Assembly (NCBI GenBank): GCA_946538525.1 | Contig: CAMNGU010000011.1 | Span: 1-36,356 of the forward strand | DNA: 36,356 bases | Source of the DNA: an uncultured Lachnospiraceae bacterium | GTDB taxonomy: Bacteria > Bacillota > Clostridia > Lachnospirales > Lachnospiraceae | Direction: 5' to 3' | Part shown: positions 8,867 through 16,602 of the stretch, in pieces | Numbering within the stretch: the stretch's first letter is position 1 | How the letters are laid out: every line of letters starts with the position of its first letter | Notes under the pieces: model-generated | What the model saw: only the letters and a program-made list of their open reading frames with translations | Database searches by the model: none | Told to the model about the DNA's origin: nothing | Program-made: the position numbers and the translations under genes

Positions 8867-11800
8867 ATAAATATCGTATGAAAAAACTTCATAAAGTAAT
8901 CCTGCAGTTGATGCTTATTTCTGCTTATCCTGCAGTATTTCATGCTGTGGCTTTTCTGGGAAATGGCAATATGTATAAGCCTGATAGTATGGCTGAAATG
9001 AAATTCCCAATAGCTACTTTTTTGGTGTTTGCAATCTTACTTGTAGCTACTTTTGTTACATTTATAATGGCAAAGTTGGCAGAAAAGAGAGCGAAAATCA
9101 TAGAGGACAGTGAAAATTTACAAAGCGGAAAACTAACGGCGAATTTAGCTCATACCACAAGTAAGCTGATAGCTGAAAACTCTGAAGAAAAGTTTCGTGA
9201 AGTTGTAAAAGCTCATGAGACACCTGATGAGAAGAAAAAGAGGAGAAGAAAGGCTATTAGAAGAAAGGTTCCGATTATTTTACTTTTAGTAATAAGTGTT
9301 GCTTTAAGGCTCCCGATGATTGGAACATTTCAAAGATGGGATGCAGGAGAATACTTCTACACCATAGGAACTTCAGTGCAGGATTATACATTTACCCTGT
9401 CGGACTTTCTGTATAATTTCTCAGTTGCTTATCATCTGAATTACGGATTTACAAGTTTCATCGCAATACCGCTATTTATAAATGCGAGAAGCGTTGAGGC
9501 TGTTACCATATGGCAGATCGTATTTTCAATCCTGGCGATACTTGCGTTATATCAGATTTTTAGAACTGATTTTGGATTTAGACGGTCAAAGTCTGCAGTA
9601 GGCGCATTGATGGTTGGAAATGTACCAATATTCCTGGGACTTTCAGCGTATTGTACACCAGACTATTATGTGGTTTTGTTCTTTATATTTGCGCTTTATT
9701 TTGAGGCGAAGAAACTTCATATATTAGAAGCTTTCATGATCCTTATGATGTGCTTTACGAAGGAAAATTCGGCGCTTATTGTATTTGGCTACTATGGAGT
9801 GAAGATTCTTTACAGATTCATAATAGCTGGAAAGCTTGTTGGACAGAGAAAAGCAATTTTAAATAATATTTCTAAAGCAAAGAGTAGTAAAGAATCTGCT
9901 ACGGATTTAAAAGAAGATTATAGCGATGATTATAGTGAAGATTATAACGAAGATTATAGCGAAGAATCAGAAGATGATTATGGAGAATCAGAGAATGATT
10001 CTAAAAAATCAAAACTGAGAGTAACATTTATTGAAAGACTTAAAATTGTAGTATGTTCTAAAGATTTCTGGGTTGCACTTACTACAGGAGCTGTATTTGT
10101 TGCTGCTATGGGTGTAATGGGCTCTAGTTGGGCTGATAAGCTTAATTCTACAACTATTGCACCAGATGGTATTGCGCCTACAGGATTAACCCTTGAAAAA
10201 CCTTATGTTTATTTCAAGTTGAAGCAGTTTTTTGGTTCGAATTATGCATGGCTCATATCTCTATATTTTCTTCATGCATTTAAAAATATAGTGGTTGAAA
10301 GACTATGGAAGAATCTTAGACATAAAGGCTGGATGACATTTTGTGGACTGATGGGCTCGATGTTCTTCTTCCTGGTTTTTGGTCTTGTATATCATATAGC
10401 TGCAATTGAAAGATATAACATTTTCTTTGCGATTGCTTTAGCCTTTATTTGTGCCATAATTCTTGGAACGGATCTAAATAGTAAATGGTCCTATGCGATT
10501 CTTGGTGGAATTCTAGCAATTCTTCTAGGTGTCGAGAGTTTTATAACCATAGATCCAATGACAAAGTGGCTGTTTGAACAGGTTTCCATTGGAAATGGAA
10601 GAACAATGAATTTTGAAAGTGAATTTACTGAATACTTTGGTGATGGTCTAGTTACAAATTATCAATATGCTTGGATAGACAAATCATTTGATAAATTCCT
10701 TGATGATATTGATTACAATACTGACAAAGCAATCTACTTCCCGGATGAGGAAAGTGGAATGAAGTCAGGAGTCCAGTTTGAAGGAAATGGCGGATATTTC
10801 CGAATTGGATGGTTCCCGGAAAAGAGGAAGCGCGGTTATTATGATTACAATATGTCGGATTGGGAAGAACTGTATATCTGCAGAATTTTCTCTGATAATA
10901 CATGGTTCCCTTATGTCTATGTTCCTTACACAAGAAATGTGACTACAGAATATATGAAGGATCAGTCTTATGTTTGTTTTATTCCTTACTATAAGGAATT
11001 GGGAGTGAACGAAGAGTACTATAAAAATGTTCTAAGCGAATACTATTATTTAGGCAGCGAGGAACAGTCGGAAGCTTATCGTGGAGCTATAAGTTATTAT
11101 CCTATGCTAAAAAAGGATTTGTATTCAGGTGGACTTAGCATGGATATGGTAATTGATGAGCTTAGGGCTAGTCAGAATGAGAGTAACCCGGATGCTCAAA
11201 GACAAAAAAATGTTACCAAGACTGAGATAAGCGAAGCTGCCGAGAGGCTTGCCATGTTAAAAAAGTCTGAATATCTGGTTGTTGCTGAAATGAATGAGGT
11301 TGACAGAACAAAAATTCAGGCGATGGATAGTATCATTCTCTCTGTTCAAATGTTTGATTCAGATGGTAAGAAGATTAAATTAGAGCATGAAGATGAAGAC
11401 ATGGTAGTAAGTGTTGGTACAGGGACTTTAGTAGATGAAGTAGATAAAGCTCTTCAGTCAATGGAATGTGGCGAAGTAGCAGATGTGGAGTTCAAGGTTC
11501 CAGAAGGATATCCAGAACTGGAAGAATATGCAGGAAAATCTGTAATTGCAAAGATTAGTCCACAGGAAATTGTTTGTAGTCTTGAATACAGTATTGAGCA
11601 GGAAGATATTGAAGCTATAGAAGCGTATGCCCGCGATGAGGCAAATGAGTATTTTGACAGATTGAAAGCAAAACAGTGGGTTCGTGGATATATATATCGA
11701 AATGGTACAGAAAATCTGACTAGTATGGTTTCTGAAGAAGAAATAGAAGAGGTAAGAGTGTACTATTACGAATATCTTGAAGGAGTCAATAAGACTAGAG

Positions 11801-11892
11801 ATGAATTTGAGGCCTGGATTGGTGCTACTCCAGAGGAATATGAGCAGGCATTGGCAGTAATAGCGGCCTATGCGAAATGGAGTGGAAAGTAA
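8863..11892 (+). CDS. Large polytopic membrane protein (GT-C/GT39-like) with C-terminal trigger-factor/FKBP-like domain
   Basis: Multiple TM segments with RWDAGEYFY near the N-terminal loop; C-terminus VGTGTLVDEVDKALQSMECGEVADVEFKVPEGYPELEEYAGKSVIAKI resembles FKBP/TF PPIase. Confidence 0.7.
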   Translation: MNKYRMKKLHKVILQLMLISAYPAVFHAVAFLGNGNMYKPDSMAEMKFPIATFLVFAILLVATFVTFIMAKLAEKRAKIIEDSENLQSGKLTANLAHTTSKLIAENSEEKFREVVKAHETPDEKKKRRRKAIRRKVPIILLLVISVALRLPMIGTFQRWDAGEYFYTIGTSVQDYTFTLSDFLYNFSVAYHLNYGFTSFIAIPLFINARSVEAVTIWQIVFSILAILALYQIFRTDFGFRRSKSAVGALMVGNVPIFLGLSAYCTPDYYVVLFFIFALYFEAKKLHILEAFMILMMCFTKENSALIVFGYYGVKILYRFIIAGKLVGQRKAILNNISKAKSSKESATDLKEDYSDDYSEDYNEDYSEESEDDYGESENDSKKSKLRVTFIERLKIVVCSKDFWVALTTGAVFVAAMGVMGSSWADKLNSTTIAPDGIAPTGLTLEKPYVYFKLKQFFGSNYAWLISLYFLHAFKNIVVERLWKNLRHKGWMTFCGLMGSMFFFLVFGLVYHIAAIERYNIFFAIALAFICAIILGTDLNSKWSYAILGGILAILLGVESFITIDPMTKWLFEQVSIGNGRTMNFESEFTEYFGDGLVTNYQYAWIDKSFDKFLDDIDYNTDKAIYFPDEESGMKSGVQFEGNGGYFRIGWFPEKRKRGYYDYNMSDWEELYICRIFSDNTWFPYVYVPYTRNVTTEYMKDQSYVCFIPYYKELGVNEEYYKNVLSEYYYLGSEEQSEAYRGAISYYPMLKKDLYSGGLSMDMVIDELRASQNESNPDAQRQKNVTKTEISEAAERLAMLKKSEYLVVAEMNEVDRTKIQAMDSIILSVQMFDSDGKKIKLEHEDEDMVVSVGTGTLVDEVDKALQSMECGEVADVEFKVPEGYPELEEYAGKSVIAKISPQEIVCSLEYSIEQEDIEAIEAYARDEANEYFDRLKAKQWVRGYIYRNGTENLTSMVSEEEIEEVRVYYYEYLEGVNKTRDEFEAWIGATPEEYEQALAVIAAYAKWSGK
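9916..9963 (+). repeat. 4 x 12-bp in-frame tandem repeat (GATTATAGCGAA-type) encoding DYS(D/E)
   Basis: gattatagcgat|gattatagtgaa|gattataacgaa|gattatagcgaa. Confidence 0.9.
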
Positions 11893-11935
11893 TAAGAGTA
11901 TTAGAGCAAAACATCAATTATATGGTTTAGGTGTC

Positions 11936-11963
11936 ATTCTAAGGACTGATAAGTCCGAAGAAT
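11936..11963 (+). promoter_or_regulatory. Leader hairpin copy B
   Basis: ATTCT-AA-GGACT-GATA-AGTCC-GA-AGAAT. Confidence 0.75.
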
Positions 11964-12017
11964 CCTATAAAGAAAAATAGTAGTTGAATTAATAAGTATG
12001 GGAGAAAAGGAAGGATT

Positions 12018-14321
12018 ATGAGCACAGAACAGAAGGACTTAAAAAAGAATGTGGCAGCAGAAGAAAAAATAGTAGAAGAAAATGCGAAAAAAGCAGCTTC
12101 AACTGTGGCTTCAAAACTAGCGAAGATTTCAGCGGCTAAAGATGATGGAGAGCTGGAAAGTACAGTTTCTAAAGCAGAAGAGAAAGAAAAAAGTACAGCA
12201 TCAACAGCATCATCCTCAAAAGAATCTTCAAGAACAGCCACATCTGGTAGTTCAAGCGGTTTCATAGCTTGGGCAAAGTCAAATAAAGGGAAGATGATAC
12301 TTGGCGTTATAGCTTTATTTATTATCTATGTACTCTATCAGCTGAAATATGTTTATGAAGTTTGGTTCGATCCAGACGAGCTGGATATTTATACTGTTGC
12401 ATTTGAGATGGTAAAGGGTAAGGTGCTATATAGAGATATAGCTTCTCAGCATATGCCATTTACATATATTTACAGTACCATCTTCTATTGGCTGGGTGCA
12501 CATGAAGTTTGGCTTCAGAGAATATATTATTACATTCTGTTTGCTTTCTTCTGGACTATGTTTGTTATTAGATATAATAAGTATGTGAATAAATGGGCGC
12601 TTGTGCTTCATCCATTTCTATTCTATACATATATGCAGCTTCAGGATTTTTCTACACAGATTCTTTCGGAAAATATAGTAGCAATCGGTGCAGAAATATT
12701 TGTTCTGGAGTTCATTCGTTTCCTTAAAGAAAAAGATATTGATACAAAGGGCTGCATCCTTATGGCTGTAGCGGTAATGTTCACCTTTGGTACCACATTC
12801 ATAGCAATATTCCCACTGTTCTTTGTTGGATTGGGAGTACTTCTACTAGAGATTAAGTGGCGCATCGAAAGAGGGCAGTCTCGTAAGGACTGGTGGCAGA
12901 TGATGCTAAAGAGATATGGAAAGCTTTTCGGAATCACCTTGATTCCATGGCTAGGGTTCCTTATCTACGGAGCTGCTACACATTCTTTAGGCGACTTCTA
13001 TGTAGATGCTTATCTTATCAACAGACTTTACTATCCTAAGTACAATGATGGCGTTGGCGGAAGTGTTGGAGGTACATTCCTGACTCCGTTTATGAGCCTT
13101 GCAAATGAATTCTTCGGCATAAATATGTCTGCGATAGAACCAACATTTGTTCTTAGATGGATAGGTATAATCGCCGGAGGACTTTACTTCCCATATAAGC
13201 TGGCAAGAAAGTATGGATGGATTGCCGGATTTACTATGTTTGTATATACATTCTCTTATGGAACAAGAGGGTATTTCAATTATCACGGCAAGGGATTCGT
13301 GGCAGTTATAAGTATGATGACCATGATCACACTTGTTCAGTATGCATATAACAGTAAAGAAAGCTTTGATAATGGCGGCCTTGCAAGAAAGGCTTTCCTT
13401 GCTACAGCAGTAATGCTTATATTTGCAAATAATGCTTATAACATGAATAACATGTTCACAGTTCTTGTGAATTCAGAATATAACCACTATCAGTATGATA
13501 CAGATTATCTTACAAAGATTACTGATGAGGATGAGAGAATCTGGATGACTAATATGTGCGATGCTATTCCTTGGGCTGCTAAGAGAGTAACAACAGGTTC
13601 TCCAGTAAGTTGTCCATGGATGTGGGAAGGTGTAGGAGCTCCAATGTTTGAAGAGTTTTCCAAGAACCCACCTAGAGTTATTATGTTCCAGCTGGGATAT
13701 GAATCTTGGGGACACAAGATGGCAGACTATGCGCCGGATGCATATTATTTCATAGTAAATAACTACAGATATCTTCCAGATTCAGGACAGCTCTGGGTGC
13801 TTAATTCATACTATGATGAGGCATGCCGCAAGGTAGGAATTGATCCGGAAACTTATCCAAATGATAATGGCCTTGGGGTAACCCCATACACAGTTGATCC
13901 TTCAGAAATACCAGGAATGACAGCAGAAGATAGAGCAAGATATAGAGAAGCATTGGCAAATGGTGGTGCACCGGCTGAAGTGAAAACAGAGGAACCTACA
14001 ACAGAGGAAGTTACCACAGAGGAGCAAACTACTGAGGCAACAACAGAGGCAACAACCGAAGAAATCAATGTAGATGATGACGCGGAAGATAGCGATGCAC
14101 TTATCGTAACACCTGATTCAAATGATAATAATGATATTATTGATGATACAACAGGACCTGGTTCTACTTCATCAGGAAATGGACCTGGAGATGTAAATGT
14201 AAGCCCTGCAGATGAAAGAGGCGGAAGTAACAGTGATGTAAATGGTGATACACCTGGTGCAGTACAGGCTCCAGATGGCAGCTGGGTAATACCAGACGAT
14301 AGTGATGGACCAGGAATGTAA
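12018..14321 (+). CDS. Polytopic membrane protein (GT-C-like) with Thr/Glu/Asp/Gly-rich C-terminal tail
   Basis: Ala/Lys/Ser-rich N-terminus, about 10 hydrophobic segments, VWFDPDELDIYTVAFEMVKGKVLYRDIASQHMPF near the first loop, TTEE-repeat tail. Confidence 0.65.
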   Translation: MSTEQKDLKKNVAAEEKIVEENAKKAASTVASKLAKISAAKDDGELESTVSKAEEKEKSTASTASSSKESSRTATSGSSSGFIAWAKSNKGKMILGVIALFIIYVLYQLKYVYEVWFDPDELDIYTVAFEMVKGKVLYRDIASQHMPFTYIYSTIFYWLGAHEVWLQRIYYYILFAFFWTMFVIRYNKYVNKWALVLHPFLFYTYMQLQDFSTQILSENIVAIGAEIFVLEFIRFLKEKDIDTKGCILMAVAVMFTFGTTFIAIFPLFFVGLGVLLLEIKWRIERGQSRKDWWQMMLKRYGKLFGITLIPWLGFLIYGAATHSLGDFYVDAYLINRLYYPKYNDGVGGSVGGTFLTPFMSLANEFFGINMSAIEPTFVLRWIGIIAGGLYFPYKLARKYGWIAGFTMFVYTFSYGTRGYFNYHGKGFVAVISMMTMITLVQYAYNSKESFDNGGLARKAFLATAVMLIFANNAYNMNNMFTVLVNSEYNHYQYDTDYLTKITDEDERIWMTNMCDAIPWAAKRVTTGSPVSCPWMWEGVGAPMFEEFSKNPPRVIMFQLGYESWGHKMADYAPDAYYFIVNNYRYLPDSGQLWVLNSYYDEACRKVGIDPETYPNDNGLGVTPYTVDPSEIPGMTAEDRARYREALANGGAPAEVKTEEPTTEEVTTEEQTTEATTEATTEEINVDDDAEDSDALIVTPDSNDNNDIIDDTTGPGSTSSGNGPGDVNVSPADERGGSNSDVNGDTPGAVQAPDGSWVIPDDSDGPGM

Positions 14322-14330
14322 GTGATAAAT

Positions 14331-14402
14331 TAACATATAGCGATAAAGCGTCTGCGAAGCAGACGAGAGAGCACGAAGTGCGGCTTTATCGCCTATATGT
14401 TA
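14331..14402. repeat. Structured intergenic element: three-way junction with two GAA-capped hairpins
   Basis: Stem TAACATATAG-CGATAAAGC 14331-14349 / GCTTTATCG-(C)-CTATATGTTA 14383-14402; hairpins CGTCTGC-GAA-GCAGACG and GCAC-GAA-GTGC. Confidence 0.85.
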
Positions 14403-14453
14403 GTCAAACTGTGGAACAGTGCAATATAAGAAAATATTAAGGAGAAAAATATC

Positions 14454-15041
14454 ATGGGAAAAATTACAGTAGAAGATTGCGTAGTAGACGGACTTACAAT
14501 TGAAGGCCTTAAGGTTATTACACCAACAGTATTTGGTGATGACAGAGGCTACTTTGTTGAAACATATAACTTAAATGATATGAAAGAAGCTGGAATGGAC
14601 TATACATTTGTTCAGGACAACCAGAGCGCATCTAAAAAGGGTGTTTTAAGAGGACTTCATTTCCAGAAGGAATTCCCACAGGATAAGCTTGTAAGAGTAG
14701 TTAACGGCGAAGTATTTGATGTGGCTGTTGATCTTAGACCAGGTAGCAAAACATTTGGAAAATGGTACGGAGTACTTCTTTCAGCTGAAAATAAGAAGCA
14801 GTTTATGATTCCAAAGAATTTTGCACATGGCTTTATTGTTCTTTCAGATTATGCCGAGTTCTGTTATAAGTGTACAGATTTCTATCATCCAAATGATGAG
14901 GGGGGACTTCTCTGGAAGGACCCTGAGATTGGGGTAGAATGGCCAATGCCAGAGAGAATGACTGAAGCTGATCTTACTCTTTCTGATAAGGATCAGAAGT
15001 GGAGTGGAATTGCTGAATATAAAAAAGAAAGAGGACTTTAA
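14454..15041 (+). CDS. rfbC: dTDP-4-dehydrorhamnose 3,5-epimerase
   Basis: GDDRGYFVETY, VQDNQSASKKGVLRGLHFQ, IPKNFAHGFIVLSD. Confidence 0.95.
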   Translation: MGKITVEDCVVDGLTIEGLKVITPTVFGDDRGYFVETYNLNDMKEAGMDYTFVQDNQSASKKGVLRGLHFQKEFPQDKLVRVVNGEVFDVAVDLRPGSKTFGKWYGVLLSAENKKQFMIPKNFAHGFIVLSDYAEFCYKCTDFYHPNDEGGLLWKDPEIGVEWPMPERMTEADLTLSDKDQKWSGIAEYKKERGL

Positions 15042-15045
15042 TGAT

Positions 15046-15071
15046 ATCCTGAGGGCTTAAGTCCAACGGTT
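15046..15071 (+). promoter_or_regulatory. Leader hairpin copy D (outer stem degenerate)
   Basis: ATCCT-GA-GGGC-TTAA-GTCC-AA-CGGTT. Confidence 0.5.
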
Positions 15072-15089
15072 CTTTAGAGAGAAAAAAGT

Positions 15090-16553
15090 ATGAACAAGAA
15101 AAAACTACTACGAATTCTGTTCGTAGTAATAATAATCATTCTTAATTTAATAATTTTTTGGAAGATAGATTTTTCCGATATTGACACCAAGGGTGTTTCA
15201 TTTGTGATGGAGATGGCTTCGAATAAAGATGATGAATATCAGATTTATTACACTAAGGTGGGCGAGGATTTTAGCGAAGCAGCCAGCAAGAAGGTGTTTT
15301 ACGATGGCTTTGCAAATGGAACAGATGTAACAACCATAGAAAATGATACTGAAAGCATTACTGTAGGAAAAAAACAAACCCTAAGATTTGATTATCCAAT
15401 AGAATATGATAATCTTCGTCTTGATTTTGGCCAGTATGCAGGAAATACAGTTATTTATGATATGTATTTTGAGATGTCTGGAGTAAAATATCAGATACCT
15501 ATGGAGCAGATTCAAAATGAGAAGAATGCTCCAAGCATTCTGTCTAGAATATTGATGGAAAAGGAAGGACAACAGTGTCTGGTAGTAAATGCAGAAGCTG
15601 GAGATCCAAACATGCTTATTCAGTTCCATAAGGATCAGCTTTTGGAACAGTATAGAGAAGCAAATAGACAGAATACGCTTATTTTAGATATTGCAATATG
15701 TGTTGTTATGGATTTTATTGCAATCTATGTACTTCTGCACTTTTATTCTTTGATTGATATTCCAGTACAGATTTATCAGAATAGAAAGCTGGCTTTAACA
15801 CTTGCTAAAAATGATTTCAAGACAAAATATGCAGGTTCATATCTTGGTATGATATGGGCATTTATACAGCCGGTGGTTACCATTTTGGTTTATTGGTTCG
15901 TCTTTTCAGTAGGTTTAAAGGCTGGTAATGAGGGAGACTACCCATATGTTCTTTTCATTGTGGTAGGTATTATTCCTTGGTTCTTCTTCTCGGATTCACT
16001 TAATGGAGGAACCAATGCAATGACAGACTATAACTATCTGGTTAAAAAGGTGGTATTCAATATTGATATCCTTCCATTTGTGAAGGTATTATCAGCATTT
16101 TTCGTGCATTGTTTCTTTATTGCATTTGCACTGATCCTCTGTACTTGTATGGGACATCATCCAACCATCTATACGGTTCAGCTTATATACTACATATTCT
16201 GTAACTTCGTGTTTGTACTGGGGCTTTCATATCTTAGCTCTGCAATAGTAGTATTCTTCCGAGATTTAGGGCAGTTTATAAATATATTTATCCTGCAGGT
16301 GGGTGTATGGCTTACACCTATTATGTGGAATGCAAATAAGATGCTTAGTCCAACTGCGCTTAAGTTATTTAAGATAAATCCAATGTTCTATATTGTCAGT
16401 GGATTCAGGGACAGCGTTCTGGATAAGAACTGGTTCTGGACAGGAGACAGACTCCTTTGGACCATTTATTTCTGGATTATCACAATATTGGTATTTGGAC
16501 TGGGAGTAAAAATATTTAGAAGATTGAAGATACATTTTGCAGATGTATTGTAA
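15090..16553 (+). CDS. ABC-2 polysaccharide export permease (Wzm-like) with about 200-aa N-terminal TM + extracytoplasmic domain
   Basis: C-terminal half FKTKYAGSYLGMIWAFIQPVVTILVYWFVFSVGLKAG...; N-terminal TM, soluble segment, TM. Confidence 0.9.
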   Translation: MNKKKLLRILFVVIIIILNLIIFWKIDFSDIDTKGVSFVMEMASNKDDEYQIYYTKVGEDFSEAASKKVFYDGFANGTDVTTIENDTESITVGKKQTLRFDYPIEYDNLRLDFGQYAGNTVIYDMYFEMSGVKYQIPMEQIQNEKNAPSILSRILMEKEGQQCLVVNAEAGDPNMLIQFHKDQLLEQYREANRQNTLILDIAICVVMDFIAIYVLLHFYSLIDIPVQIYQNRKLALTLAKNDFKTKYAGSYLGMIWAFIQPVVTILVYWFVFSVGLKAGNEGDYPYVLFIVVGIIPWFFFSDSLNGGTNAMTDYNYLVKKVVFNIDILPFVKVLSAFFVHCFFIAFALILCTCMGHHPTIYTVQLIYYIFCNFVFVLGLSYLSSAIVVFFRDLGQFINIFILQVGVWLTPIMWNANKMLSPTALKLFKINPMFYIVSGFRDSVLDKNWFWTGDRLLWTIYFWIITILVFGLGVKIFRRLKIHFADVL

Positions 16554-16563
16554 ATAAAATATA

Positions 16564-16588
16564 ATTCTGAGGCTTTTGGCTGAAGAAT
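16564..16588 (+). promoter_or_regulatory. Leader hairpin copy E
   Basis: ATTCT-GA-GGCT-TTT-GGCT-GA-AGAAT (inner stem uses G-U). Confidence 0.65.
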
Positions 16589-16602
16589 TTTAGGTGAAAA
16601 TC

